A stretch of DNA of 64,000 nucleotides from Ceratorhiza oryzae-sativae (GCA_030998015.1 JARWMV010000025.1:1-64000), one strand, 5' to 3'; positions 12,601 to 25,134 are shown, numbered from the stretch's first letter. The notes: a model not told the origin generated them from the letters alone. Numbers and translations are program-made.

Positions 12601-14310
12601 TCACAGAGGACTCCTCAAGAACTTGACCTCTCATCGAATACAAGTTCTTTTATTTTCTTACCATTTTCCTTGTCACCTGACTTGTCGTTGTCGACATCAC
12701 CCCATCTTCAGGTGTCCAGATCCATAACGATACACCAACGGAATTGTTACACACCATTCTCCTGGGTGTTGTCAAGTATTTCTGGGTGCAGTCAGTCTTT
12801 GTGATTGAAAAGGCAAAATTGCTTTGCATATCAGAGTGTCGATTAGCATCATTATCAGTTCAGGGACTGGGTGCATGCAGTATGCCAGCTTGATATATAT
12901 GCCAATATCAAGGTTCCCTCATTGGGAAGCACTTCAAAATACTTGTTCAGCTAATGCCATTTGCTGTGTTTGACTTACTCCTGGACAACCTTGATATTGT
13001 CCAGGCTTGGATCCTACTGGGCCACTTGACCTTGCTGCTATGGTACACTGAGATTGAAGATATCAAGGCATATACTGTAAGTTACACTTGACACAAAATT
13101 ATTGCAAAACCTACTTATGCTGCAATTCTACATGTAGAAAGAGCTTCAAGATTTAATAGACAATTTTTTGTTGATTACTGCTTGATGTAGTCCAAGTATT
13201 CTCATTCTCAAACCTAAGTTTCATTTTCTTGTACATATTGGTTCTTACATCAAGTGATTTGGACCTGCATTACTCTTTTCTACTGAACGTTTTGAGTCAT
13301 TCAACAGTGTCTTCCAAGCTGCATCCACATTTAGCAACTGCCAGGCTCCATCCTGAGATATTGCTCATTGTTTCATTCAGCTGGACCAGGCAAGGCATAT
13401 TTTTGCTGGTAAGTGTGATTCAGCCTTTTTGAGAGCTGGAAATTATCTTATTTGGTATTTATAGGGGGTTATTGGTGTCAGGGTGACCACTGGGTGCAAG
13501 CAGGTGAAACTTTGCTAAGGTTCACTTCAACTAACCCAACATTTGCACAAATCATTGGGATCCCAAGGCCAAAGTCTTGGATATCAGGTATGTACAAGGA
13601 AATCACCCCTTTGTGTCCTATTTATTATAATATTAATCAAATCAATTCACAAAACAGGCGCACCACATTGCCTTGCATCAGCGAAAACTCAGGAATGGCC
13701 TGTGTTTTCTGTGCAATTCAAGTTAGCCATTGAAGCTCCAGGGAGTTCATATGCACAGTATTACCCCCTAATCTCTACCATCTTGCAATGTGGAGATACC
13801 ATAGTGGTTGGATTGGATATTGTATTCAATGCTGATGATGCAACAAAGTTGGTTAGTGAATATGGCAGCTGCACATATATGCACTTCCTTACATGTATGC
13901 CATGTAGTTTGGTTGGGTTACACACTTATTTGGATGTGTAGAGCCAGACCAGAGCCACTGCTACTATGTAGCAATAGTGCCTTACCAGATCACAGGGAAG
14001 CATATATTGTGGGACATACCTCTTGCTACCTGCAGCTCCAATTGCATGTGTGTTGTGAGCAAGGTGAGACTTATATTCTATCACTCAAATGCACTAATGA
14101 CCTGGAGCCACTGCCCCCAGTTGGTAGAATGCCTTGTGAACATGCAACACAACTGTTATGGGCATGGTCCTTGTACTCTGACTCAAAGAGTATACGAAAC
14201 TCAAGAATGTGAAACAACCAGCCAAGTATCATTCAGAGTTGCACACACTGAACAGATACATTTTGTTATTAATATACATGGGTTACACAATGCACAGTGA
14301 ATATGGCAAG
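9679..14310 (+). pseudogene. Large transposase-like protein of Agaricomycete type, decayed and LTR-interrupted
   Basis: A many-exon gene of a transposase-like family multiplied in Agaricomycetes (KDZ/Plavaka or CACTA-like; clade not resolved). In order I read a zinc-finger-like segment ICSICLDPYGCPVRFEKR with RHIAGSAH (about 9800-9860), DEWFPYPSKAMALADALF (about 10385-10480), RWILFGPKKDLRAVGF (about 10960), IFMDNALGNTSKQWNKHW (about 11335), VTTSPHATPAELMHGV (about 11455), FALFWAGDNPMQAEHCSS followed by CRTCTVGG (about 11630-11730), TELLHTILLGVVKYFW (about 12735), KPKFHFLVHIGSYIKWFGP (about 13210), and a late cysteine/histidine-containing part (about 14130). Stops interrupt it, among them TGA where the family has arginine (about 10934 and 13355), as expected from CGA-to-TGA change. 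A solo LTR sits in an exon at 12321-12696. It cannot make a full product. Confidence 0.72.
12321..12696 (-). mobile_element. Solo LTR (376 bp) of the chromovirus family, TSD TCACC
   Basis: Starts TGTCACAAACTGACA and ends GTCGTTGTCGACA, flanked on both sides by TCACC (12316-12320 and 12697-12701), so it is a complete solo LTR with a 5-bp target duplication. It matches the LTRs at 36905-37280 and 46731-47106 and lies in the opposite chromosomal orientation; strand is given relative to those. TATATAA and the self-priming stretch TCAAGAACTTGACCT are kept. Removing it and one TSD joins two coding pieces of the transposase-like gene, so it inserted after that gene arrived. Confidence 0.92.
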
Positions 14311-14985
14311 CACTCTCCATTGAGATTTTTACTTGAGCCCCACTTCATATCGATTGCAAAGAGACCATACAAGAAGCTGTCAAGACAATGAAGGCTGGCA
14401 AGGGAGGTAAAGCGATCATTGCAACAGCAAGAAAGGATGCAAAGGCGATGGTCTCTGCAGTGGCAAAGGGAACAATTACTGGAGCCATGACTGAACCAGT
14501 GCTAAGGTCCAAGAGACCACAGACATTGTAGCTAGTGCATATACCCTTGGAATAGAATCCTCATATAATGTTATCCAACGATGCAGGGGCTCTTGCCTCA
14601 GCTCTCATTGTATATGCATATATGCACTTCAAAGTCTCTGCAATTGGTCATGGCATGGGGTTTATTTGATATGGTATTTTCACTTGTGAGCCCAAATGTG
14701 AAATTGTTTCAGTACTTGCTCCATCGCCTGTCACTCTATGCCAGTGGCTGAATGCTCAGGCAACTTTCCAACTGCAACCACCACTGAACTTTTTTCATTC
14801 AACATGAGTCCACTCAGTAGCAATGACAAGCTTGACCTTGACATTGAGCAGGAGGAAGAGCAGTTGTGTCCCCAAGAGAACACTTGCAATCCAAGTACAG
14901 CTACATCTAACCAATTTGATGGTCCCAACCAAGTTGGAAACCAACATACCATGCTTTGTACATTCCACTAACTTTACTTTTTCTC

Positions 14986-16690
14986 ATGGCTCAATCTTGT
15001 CCAATATTCTTAGCTGCAGATTTGGTTACTGTTGCAAATGGCATCTGCAAAGAATTTGGGTTGGCTGACGGACTTAAGGAGGATATGCTTTGGACTGCTA
15101 AGGTAAGTTTTACACTAGGTATTGCCATCTAAACTAATCTAATCTATGTCCAAAAGCTCCACCCCCAAGTCCAATTTCTTAGGCTGTATGGGCGTGTCCT
15201 AGCATTCGGGAAGAACATTCAGAACACCAAGGTCGATACATTCTTATCATCACAAGAGTTTAAGGAAACAATTACTCGGCGTCTTCAGGCTGGCCTTCTT
15301 GACACACATATATCACATTATGTTGAAGGGACGGCTGTTCGATTTGTAGTAAGTGATTTTCAAGCTTAAATAAGCACCCACACATAACATACAACCACCT
15401 CAGAGGCATATCATCGAAAATCCTGCATCATATGAGGTTCCAATGGAAGTGCAGGCTCAATTCATGCACAGCAAACAGTTCTCGAGCGCGATTGGAAAGG
15501 TACTGAGCACCTTTTGTGGAGAAATCCAGCGGAAGGTAATGTTCATTTCATTGGTGTTAGCATTACGCCTTGACATGGTTACAAAGATACAACACTCCGT
15601 TATCGATAAGGAAGACATCATGACTCTAGCCTCACATCTTGCTATTCGCGGATTTCAGATGGGGAAAGACCATATCCTCTGGATTTTGTTTTTGGTCAGT
15701 TTTCTCTTTATAATCACACAGGCCCCCGAATATTAACTCAATGATTTCCGCAATTGCTAGCACATGTATTATGTTGATTTTACAAGTAAACATAGTGTTA
15801 AAGCGAAAAATGATAAGAGCGACAAAGCGGAGACCAAGTTTTGGTCCTTTATCGACACGAAGCTAGAAAAGCTTCATCGGAAGTCGCCAAAAAATTGCAC
15901 CAGGTGCGTTCCAAGTGCATCGCTGGTGAATGACGAAATGACTCACCAGCGACATATTAGCTTACTGGAGCAAAACCTTGCTAAGGACAAATGCATGTTT
16001 CCGGTACCAAAAGCCAGTGCTCCTGCAATCCCATTGGGAAATATGCCCGAATGGCAAGCAAGTGTCGCACATGCAGTTTCGGCTATGGCTGGACATCAAG
16101 TCAGTACGACACCCATTGGAACCCAAGCCGATGAAGCAGACCCCTCGAACAGCCAAGCGCCGGTTGAGTGTGCCTCTGTTCCACCTCTGAGCGCCAACGC
16201 TAGTAGCCCTGTCGATGAGACTGAAATTGAACCCGAACTTCATGGCGAGATGTCAGGGGCAGGTATAAATTGTTTGCAGCCTGTAGTTGGCCAGGTTCCC
16301 TGTGAGTAGAATGTTGCTCATAAAAACAATCACCAATTCTGACCTTATTTAGACAACCATCACCCACTCACGATAAGTATGCCTAACCATTCGGAGGCCA
16401 CTTTGGTGCGTCGCGGAGCCTCGCAAGGGCTGGGTATTCGGGGTGATATTATATGGCACAACCCACTTGGGACACCTAGTCGTATGGCCTCACCAACTCC
16501 CCTGCCAAACCAATCTGGTAATCCGCGACCACAGCATCTCAGGGTGGCGACCAACGGGGTGGGGAGCACCTCTGTGCTTAGCCCGGTGCTCGGTGCGCCG
16601 TCAACGTATATGGGTTCGCCTCAAGTAGAAAATAGCCAGTATGAGCCATATCATTCAGAGACTGCAGGTGCAACGCTTGGCATTTTCTGA
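14986..16690 (+). CDS. Hypothetical protein, companion of the transposase-like gene; intact, six exons
   Basis: No function is known to me. Six exons splice without a stop: 14986-15102, 15157-15348, 15404-15535, 15587-15694, 15761-16301 and 16353-16690, giving 475 aa. Phases agree at every junction. The N-terminal two thirds is helical and charged: a segment LHPQVQFLRLYGRVLAFGKN, then TLASHLAIRGFQMGKDHILW, then a Lys-rich part ending KFWSFIDTKLEKLHRKSP. The last 230 residues are Pro/Ser/Asn-rich and probably disordered. The arrangement resembles proteins often found next to transposase-like genes in Agaricomycetes, so I infer an accessory protein of that element, but this is not proven. Unlike its neighbour it keeps an open frame. 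The start is the first ATG that opens exon 1; an earlier short frame (14738-14971) is separate. Confidence 0.7.
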
Positions 16691-19179
16691 AATTTATTTC
16701 CTCTATTTCATTGTGTGATCGCCGTTTTGTTTATTCAAGCGTCTCCAATATAATCTCCTTAGACCATCCCTATATTGATTCTGGATGTTTTCTATGTCTA
16801 GTGTGTTCCAATGAGGCCCACAAACAATACAACGAACCGCTCGGAATGCTGGGTTTCCGACCAAGATTAAGCATAAATCTAGATCGGAAAGAAAGAATCC
16901 CTAGCAGATTGTTCGAGCTTGTTGGTTGTTTGGTTATTTGCGCTATTTGAGGCTTGGGGGCAACCAAGGATGCGACTGGGCTCCGAGCTTGATTCTAACT
17001 CGCAATTCTTGCTTGCACTCCAGGATATCTGAAGGCAATTTTGCAGGATTAACCTCATCCCAATAGCGATTTCAATATATCAGCAGGAAAATACGGGCCG
17101 TTTAGACTGACATTCGAACTCGGCTGCACGACAAAATCGGGGTTCCCTTTGTGAATGCAAATGATATGGTTGAAAGAACCGTGTTCTAGGAGGCCCCCAA
17201 GCCATATTGGGGTTCTTTCAAGTCGCAAATTTTATTGACTCGCCAAAGGGCTTTCAACATCTGGGGCAAGCCATCTTTGTTTTCGGAATCCCTCAACCTT
17301 GTTTCTAGCCGAGGGAGGGTCGCCTGTGTATCTGGTCAAACTGAGGCGCTAACGCCGAGTGTCACCAACTAGACACAGCCCCTACATGACCATCACATAC
17401 AGATAAGTAAGACACGTCTTAAAACCGCACAAAAGCTTGGCACCTGTCTCACATGTTCGCGTTCCTAACCTCTTCATCCCGCGTTTATTTTCACCACATA
17501 CTTCAAATGGTTTGGACTAAAGGGGGTTCTTACACTGCCACCGGCTTTGCCAGCCGCCTGAGGAAGAGCAAGAAGCAGAACAAGCACCACAGAGCATAAA
17601 TAAGCGCGCCCGTCGCTTTTATCGGTCGCCACTCACAGGGAAAGGTATCACCCAGCTTATCCCAAACTCCACCACCGGCTGTGAGTAGGCGCTAATATTG
17701 ACGGGGCTCTGAAATAATCATAGGTTAAAATTTTTGATGTGAATCCAAAACTGGGACTAGGCAACTGTGACCGTGGAGCCCTCGGGTGTTTGGACCCCTT
17801 GTGAAATCCAACACGTCTATTCGGTCTGGCAGCGGACCGTGGAAAAGTAATTCGGCACACCTTCTCTTTTCCACGTTTCAAGTGTTGTTTCAAACGTTTG
17901 GTGGATGCTTGATGGTCCCTAGTCCGCAGTTGTGACATTTCACTGCCCGATATGACTAATCTCATATAATAGTATATCATATATCTGGATACGACAAGAA
18001 AGGTACTCAATAGTACTGCCAGATGAGAAGGTAGATTATTGTTCATAGTCGCTTCGTGCGAAAATACACTGTTCCAGTAAGAATATGGCATGATACTTGG
18101 TGGGATCTTGTATTCAAACGATCAAACATATTTGCAGTTGGCCCACATGATGGCTCGTGATGGAGCTTGGGCCGATTTGAAACCCCGAGACCCACAGGCA
18201 TCGGACTCGGCTCTTAGCCGATCATCAGCATTTGGTTAACCTTCCCACCAATTGATGGGCTTCCGTCCCAATAAATGATCGACCGATTGGTGTAGGCCGA
18301 ATCAACCCCAGTGTGCTACCACTTGAGTTCACATGCATTGTGATATTGTGAACAACACCGGCCCCAATGGCGTGCCAAAGTCCCACATTCCAGACACAGC
18401 TTGAAGGCGCATTGCATACGGGCTAGACGTAGTTTGCCGGTTCCTGATCGCTTTAGTCTTACGTCCCGAGAAGCACCGGTGGGTTTCACTTGATCTGATT
18501 CTGCTTGTGCCGATGAAATACCGGCTCTCGCATTTAGCCGAGGCGCATGGTGTGCAGCAATGAAGCAGCGTGACCGCAACCCTAGTCCAACTATTCATAT
18601 TAGTTGACGAAATAAAGAAATGGCGTGGTTTACTCCCGCGAAATTTTGAATAAGCGTGCCCAAGTAGCCTGATGGTTCATATCCTGGGAGACTGTTGGAG
18701 CCGCGGCAATTGGAGAGGTGCGGAGCTGTACACGCCTACTTGGGCTCGCTTGCCGTGTGAGGCCTTATTTCGCTATGCCTTTGAGCAGTCATGCCAAGCT
18801 GTCGCCCACTTCTGCTGAGTGCATCGCGTTTGTGAGGAGTTGTGTCGATAGGTTGAGTATTGAGCCGATTGGTGAATTGCCACTGATATTTAGGCTCGTC
18901 CCTCCTCGGATTCTCTCTGCCTCATGCTTGGGCAATGCCGCTCTTCTATATGCTGGCTAAGGGTTATTAGCGATTTTCTTCTAGTCGAAAGTACTCTTAA
19001 CTGCAATGATCTTCGTTTGTCGGCTGCAGATCATTTCGAGGCTGTGCTGTCCGCTTCCATATAGTTGAGCTGGTGTCTTGCAGTTGCCATATCGCCTCCA
19101 GCTCGTTAATCAAACTGGGTGCCTCTTGCGATAGGAATACCGCTCTGTCGGGGTACGCCTTCGGAACCAACTATGCTGA
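16691..19179. other. Intergenic region, no gene recognised
   Basis: Contains open frames up to 144 codons (minus 18091-17657), none with family resemblance or supporting exon signals. A basic 30-codon frame starts at about 17506 (MVWTKGGSYTATGFASRL then Lys/Arg-rich), not recognised. The upstream exon and promoter of the first F-box-like gene should lie in the last part, but I could not place them. Confidence 0.4.
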
Positions 19180-20308
19180 CCTGCTAAAGATATTTCGATC
19201 CATAGGCAACCCCAAAGCAAAACTCTACCATGGCTACCGCTGGAACTCATCGAGCTTATCGCCAAACATTTGTTCAATACCAGGCCACCATCTGCATCCA
19301 CAGGAGCTCAAGGTGACAACATTTGCTGTGTCAAACCGCCCTGGTCTAGCGTGCGAGGATTCATGTCTGCATCGGCCGATTTGCACAACATGGGCTTTCG
19401 CTACTGGGTAGTGGTATTGACTATTCGAGTACCTGTTGATTGGAGTCAAGCTTTGAAGCTTTCTCACTATATTCAGTGTGTATCATTAATCGAATTGGTT
19501 GATAAAATCCTAATGACTTTCGTCCTTGCAGTGAGATTCAATGCTTAGATGGCGCTTTCACGACCAAGCTGCAGGATGTTTTGTCTCAATTTCCTAGACT
19601 ATATGCCATCTCGGTCGACTTGCACGGCGACGTGAAATGCAATAGGAACAATCGGCTTGCTTATTGCAACGTCTTCACACAACTGCCGCGTTCATTACGT
19701 CGACTAGAGGTCAAATATGCTCATGGGCCGGACATAAACGTAATAGCAACCGTGAAACACTGCTGTCCAGATCTCGAGGAACTGCAATTTGGACGCTGCA
19801 CCATGTTCAATCAAACGCCAGCGTGTCGATTCTGGGAAAACTTTCCTTTTGATCACGACTCGTACGTATCTGATCAGGGAATAGAGCTTTACACAGTGAG
19901 GCGTTTGGGGTGTTTCCCATTTTCATGTTCACTCATAAAATTTTTCCGCGCAGCAATCATTGGGGCAAGAGTTGGCTCCGCTTCGCAAACTGAAGGCTCT
20001 TCGATTGGGGGTTTACCTCATGCCTTTGGGCGTTGTCTTAGGCCACCGAGCTTTTCATTCTCGAAACCTCGTGGCACCAAATGAAATCGCATGGCAAGAA
20101 TCTGTACAAATCATCGCGGAACATCAACCTGGGAATGCCGTGGGTCAACCTCCACAGGCCCGGGATCTCGTATCGCTCCTCCATCAACCATTCGAGGACG
20201 AGAGGAAATTTTCGGAGCGCACCTGTCAGTTCTGTTACGAACAGTGCTACGAATCTACCCGCCAAGCAGAGGCATCTGCGAATAAGATTTTGAAACAGCT
20301 CATACCAT
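19180..20308 (+). pseudogene. F-box-like/CxxC family gene, copy 1: 5' part, cut by hAT element
   Basis: Exons 19180-19475 (5' end unresolved), 19532-19895 (364 nt, the size seen in three other paralogues) and 19954-20308. The first holds an F-box-like helix LPLELIELIAKHLF and the GFMSASADLHNMGFRYW segment. The second holds PRSLRRLEV, HGPDIN, and FGRCTMFNQTPACRFW with FPFDHDSY. The third holds LGQELAPLRKL and a C-terminal CxxC pair, CQFC. F-box proteins usually recruit substrates to SCF ubiquitin ligases; whether this diverged family does so is unknown. The frame stops matching its paralogues exactly at the hAT insertion (after KQLIP). Transcripts would run into hAT sequence and stop at 20418. 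The missing 3' end is at 34292-34362 on the minus strand. Confidence 0.85.
20301..20308 (+). repeat. 8-bp target-site sequence CATACCAT, left flank of hAT copy 1
   Basis: Directly precedes CAGTGTTGTTAT. Its partner is not at the other end of this copy but at 34363-34370 (reverse complement), next to hAT copy 2. Confidence 0.9.
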
Positions 20309-23300
20309 CAGTGTTGTTATTGACTCCACCAACTCACGAACGTGTTCGGTCGGTCGGCCCCATTCGTTGGCTGACTCAGCCGTTCGTCCAGAGCGTTGGT
20401 CCGTTCGTGACCTTGTGATCCAGGTGAGTCATGTGACTGGATTTGTAAATTACCAAAACAAAAGTCGAGTAGAGCAACAGCAGAGTGTTCAATAAAAGGA
20501 GAAAAAATGACAAAAGGCTCAAAGACATGACAAAAGAGTGACAAATGTGCTCCCGAATGAGAAAACAGAGGGTAGAAAAGGGGGACTGGATCAGAACAAA
20601 AGCGCTACCCTCGATTCCCTACATCAATTACCTGTACTTGCCTGATTTAATCTTCTCAATTTGGCAACATGTCTCCAAGAAACTGGACTTGGTCCTTCTT
20701 CAATCAAGGCAAGAAGCGTTACTGGAGGAACAAGTCAAACTTCGAAGCCTACTGTTGAGGATGTGTTGCTTACTGGATGGCAAATTTGGAGGAAGCCGAC
20801 CAGCAAGATGTTGCTCAAGGAGGCAATATTGGATCTATGAGAAACAAGACTGAGCTCCATAGGGCGGGTGCGTAACTTTTTCAGGCCTGAGGTACACATA
20901 TATGCTGAATACAATTTAGTGTGCCAGATGGCAAAACCGTTGTGTGGGTGCCCTTCAACATTCTGTGCACATATTCAAGCATGTCCTCATGTTGCATTGG
21001 AGGCAAAGGAGTGCCTAGAGGCAGAGGATGCCACCAAGAATCAACATGCTGAACCAAACAGACCTGGCCCTGATTTTGGTCCCAATTTGGGTGGACTGCC
21101 ACTGCTGCCAGCAGTGGGATCATCTCAGCAGGCTACCACTGTTCCCTTGCCTGGCTTCAAAATTCATCCCCCATTTGACCTTACTCCCAATCAGCTGAAG
21201 GAGTTCCAATCTGATCTTCTCCATCTCTTCATTTCCAACAACTTTGCTCTTTATGCAGTCAAGTTGGTTCAGACTAACCTATTCTTTGATAAATGGCTCC
21301 CAGGTGCTCAGCTGCCAACTTGACAAGCGCTTGGGGGTTGTATTCTTAAGGAAGCAGTTCAGAAGTTGGAGGAGAATGTGGTTCAGGCAGTGCATGGAAA
21401 GACGGCTACAGGAATGAGCGATGTGTGGAAAGACAAGCAAAAGCATGCATTGTTGGCATATATGGCCAATGTAGAGGCTACAGTAGTTATTTTGATTTGA
21501 TTCAATAGTCTGCATTACCAAATAATTTCTGTCTAGGCTTATACTGTTGGGATCGAAGACATTTTAGCACTTCCCAAGACCACCAACAACCATCTCAAAA
21601 TTGTGAAAGAAGCAATCAAGCACTGCAAGGATGAGCTAGGAATGAAGATCATTGGATGGGTCTCTGATGCTGCAGGAGACTCACATGGTATGAGAATTTG
21701 CCTTGGTAAAGAATGCTGCAGTTACTTTTGTTTGACTGTTGGGCACACCCGGTAGGTTTTGGTTTATGGTTTCCAATTACAGGCTGAAGTTTGCAATCTG
21801 ACTCACTGATATTTTCAGATCCAACTTGTTGTTACCAACATTCTCAAACTCAAGAACAACCTGGTTGCTGCCAGCAACAATGTGCAGGAGATTGCCAAAT
21901 GGTTTATGATGCACAGCCAAGCACTTGCTCTTCTCCATGATGAGCAGGTGAAGACTCATGGTCGATCTTGCATGTATACCATTCCAAACATCACCTGTTG
22001 GACTAGCCATTATCTGACTGCACAAGGGCTCCTTGATGATTGTGGCCCCTTACAAGCAACTGTTGCCTTGCACTGTGATCAACTTCAGCAGATTGGATCA
22101 TGGGATCCAGAGTGTGCCAAGCGCATTCTTTCCACTGTTGAGGAACCAAGATTTTGGGAGCAGCTTGAAGAGTGAGTATTTGACTAGCATGAATTGCTAG
22201 CTTGCTACTTACTCTTTCATAAGACTTACCTCCTACCTTCAGCCTTTGGCCATTGCCTTGAATGTTGCTCAAGCTGCCAACACCTGTCTCCACCATATCC
22301 TCATCAGTCTTGGTTGCCTTTACCAGATTTTCAATGACCCAAATATTGATCCCAAGGTCCGAACTTGCGTCCTTTCAAGTCTTGAGCTTCAATGGTGAAA
22401 GGTGGACCAAGACGCATTCATATTGGCCATTTTTTTTAACCTGTACATCTGATGCTGCCTCTTCAGCCCAAACAGCCCTGATTTCTGTGCAAATGTGTTG
22501 TACACAGTAGTCCAGCATGTCTTTGAGCACATGTTCCAGAAACCACCAGAATCTGGCCTCTTCAAGGCATTTATGTCCTACTACACCTGGTCCAACAAGT
22601 TCTCTGCCAAGGCATAGCATCTGAAGGAGTATTCAGAGATGTATAAGAACAAGGTAGGTGCATTCAATAATATCTCATAGTCCCACTCTAAAATACAGAT
22701 ACAATCCCCATAGGGTAAGGACATCAATCTCAATGCTATTTGGTCAATGCTTCCCTGCCCCAGAACTGTGAACACAGGTTGCCATCAACTTGCTTGCCTC
22801 GCAAGGCTCATACTTTCGATTGTCACAAATTCTGCCAGCTGCAAGCAACTTTTTAGCTGCATAGGAAACATCCACACAAAGCTGCAAAATCAGCTTAACT
22901 TTGAGTGTGTGCACAACATTGCAACAGTTGCAATGGATCTCAAGGCTCAGCACCAGGCTGCTGGGCTTACTCAAAAGCAGACAAGGCAACATTTTGATGC
23001 ACCCCAGCCGCCTCCAGCTTTATGAGTGACTAATGAGACAGAGGCAGCAGATTCTGATTCTCTTCCTGATCCTCCTGCTGATTTAATTGATGGCAAACAT
23101 TTGTTCAACTTAACAGATGAGGAATCAGAAGACGGAGGGGAGTCAGGGGTGCAGAACTTGACAGCAGTTGCTACACAGCTCAATGAGGCACTCAATGATG
23201 ATGAGGATGGAGAAATCATAGAGGAGCTCCCCAAGCCTTCTGCAATAGCTTTTGATCAGCTGCACACACACCCTTGCTGGCTTTGGTTGTATTTCAGTAA

Positions 23301-23584
23301 GGCTCACATGATCCCACTCTCTGAAATGTTTAACTTCTCAGACACAGTTGAGGTTATTGAAGGGGGGCTTGGAGTGTTTTGGAACAATGGGATAGCTAAT
23401 TTGGCAAAGGAACATGATGTATGTAAGAGACTCACATCTATGTGCAAGTGAACAAGGCTGGTTTGTAGCAATTTGAATTTAATTTGAAATTAACTACCAA
23501 CCAACAAATGTTTTTGCCAACTGGTTGGCTCCACCAACTGACATCAGATAAACCTGGGGTCAGTGTGGGTCCATAACAACACTG
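20309..23584 (+). mobile_element. hAT DNA transposon, copy 1 (3276 bp)
   Basis: The left end CAGTGTTGTTATTGACTCC and the right end, read inward as CAGTGTTGTTATGGACCCA, form a short imperfect terminal inverted repeat of the hAT type. Inside is a decayed hAT transposase. The flanking octamers differ (CATACCAT and GGTGAGAC), unusual for a hAT element and explained by inversion with copy 2. Just inside the left end, TCACGAACG and CGTTCGTGA occur as inverted copies about 70 bp apart with further CGTTCGT/CGTTGG motifs between them, like subterminal transposase sites. Copy 2 (34371-47871) is nearly identical after removing its nested insertions. Confidence 0.9.
20669..23451 (+). pseudogene. hAT transposase, decayed (in hAT copy 1)
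   Basis: Segments in order: an N-terminal WSFFNQGKKRYWRNKSNF with Cys/His-rich context (BED-finger-like, about 20680-20800), a linker rich in Pro/Gly, FKIHPPFDLTPNQLKEFQ and FISNNFALYAVKLVQTN with FFDKWLPGAQLPT (about 21150-21322), GMSDVWKDKQKHALLAYM (about 21415), ILALPKTTNNHLKIVKEA and IGWVSDAAGDSHG (about 21560-21690), PNITCWTSHYLTAQGLLDD (about 21985), and the hAT C-terminal dimerisation motif LARLILSIVTNSASCKQLF followed by HTKLQNQLNFECVHNIATV (about 22800-22930). An acidic tail follows (23026-23451). In-frame stops at about 20755, 21320 and 22395 and others show it is not functional. A TGA after LPT stands where relatives have arginine. Confidence 0.85.
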
Positions 23585-23592
23585 GGTGAGAC
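23585..23592 (+). repeat. 8-bp target-site sequence GGTGAGAC, right flank of hAT copy 1
   Basis: Follows the right end of hAT copy 1. Its partner (reverse complement GTCTCACC) is at 47872-47879 beside copy 2. Confidence 0.9.
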
Positions 23593-23828
23593 AGAGCCCA
23601 TGGAGGAGCACAAGTGATACTGAAGCTGGATAAGTGCTGGCAGACTGAGGATACACATGTGACCCAAGTTTTTTTTAAATACATATTTAACAAGCTACAT
23701 GAGCACAAGGTCAAACTGCTTGGACTCCAGAAAGGGAAATGAGGCAAGAAGGGTCAGAGAAAAGGAGGAAAAAGGGTGGGGAGGTGACAAGCAAGAAAGA
23801 TCACAGCACCACAGCAACACAGGCAAGT

Positions 23829-25134
23829 TGTTATGGGTCACTAACATTTTTATATTATTTTAGTCTGCTCTGCCAACCTCAAGCAATGCCTCTGTAATTT
23901 TCTTGAAATTAAATGAACTTGAATGCATCTGAATTTGTACTATTTGTGTTCCATTAAATAGTACAAAATCTCCTTTTTCCAATGCATATTTTATTGTGAT
24001 TTTATCTTAAGAATTCAGAGAGATATAGAGGTTGCAATATTTCCTCTTATCAGGAGATATTGATTACAACATTGCACCACTCATATCTTAGCAACTGCTT
24101 ACACTATCAAAGCAGTCTTATGCTCCATTGATAGCTAATCTTCAGCAGTATCTGCTGCCCAAAGATTGTCACAATCCACCAGATCCTCATGCCAGAATAG
24201 CCCAAAGATCATTAGAATCTTACTGGACCATCAATCAAGATCTAATGACTCCAGTGAGTCAGGAGAGCCTTCCAAATTGATCCAGAAGCTTCTCTGACTC
24301 ACTTCATGACTCACTGAGATGTAGCCTCCATTCATTACATGTATATACTATGATAATATGATCTACAAGCCAATAGCAGGTCTCAGATGCATCAATGCCT
24401 TTGATCCACACCCTGTCTTTACTCTCTTATCCTATACTGGGCTAGGGTGTAACCCAAGTATAGCAGTACCCTCTTTTGATGATTGCACTGGCATGCATGT
24501 ATCTATTTGGCTCTGGAATCCCCTCCTCAGGGTATAAAAGAACCTCCTCTGAGGCCCTTCCAGACCACCTCCTCCTCTTACTCAACCCAGACTGGTTATT
24601 GGTTTCTGTTCTCTTTCTATTTCTCTTGTCTATGTGTGATTTCCTATATAACTAGTACTGAGGAATATAGTACCATATTAGTTACATACTGTCTGATTCA
24701 TTGTATCTTATATACTGAGATATATAAGGATACAATATTGCCTGATTGAGTGTGATATTAAGTACAAGCTATTAGAGGAAATCTAAGTACCTGTAGCTGA
24801 GGAAGTATACACATGAGGCAGCCCTCCATCTATCCAATAAGCTATTGCTTAAGTCTAGTATTAAGATTAGTATCAGTTAGTCCAAGCAACTAGGGCTGAA
24901 CTACATTTAAGATATCTAAGGGAACCTGACCATAGTAGTCTTGCTCTTTATACCTATAAATTAGTGAGTTTACACTGTGAAAGATTAAGACTACCTTGAG
25001 TGTTACTTGATTGCATTGCAACTACTTTGAGCCTTCTTACTCTAGTCTAAGAAGTACTGAGTACAATTAGTGTATACTAACATATCTACATTTGCTTAAG
25101 CTCTAGATATCCAAGTGTACCCTGACCTGTAACA
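23829..25134 (+). mobile_element. 1.3-kb LTR, copy 1 (TGTTA...TAACA), CpG-depleted
   Basis: Begins TGTTATGGGTCACTAACA and ends GACCTGTAACA, and aligns end to end with the copies at 26061-27362 and 41680-42983 in the opposite orientation. No open frame of note. No matching 5-bp duplication: CAAGT on the left and ATCAT on the right. CpG sites that are present in the other copies are nearly all TpG or CpA here. The right edge runs straight into an inverted fragment of the same LTR. Confidence 0.8.

Noticed and set aside
12331..12720. A long intron in the transposase-like gene
   Set aside because: The segment is a complete LTR (TGTCA...TGACA) with a TCACC duplication and matches the chromovirus LTRs.
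17657..18091. 144-codon minus-strand frame
   Set aside because: Mixed composition, no motif, no neighbouring exons, no conserved pattern.
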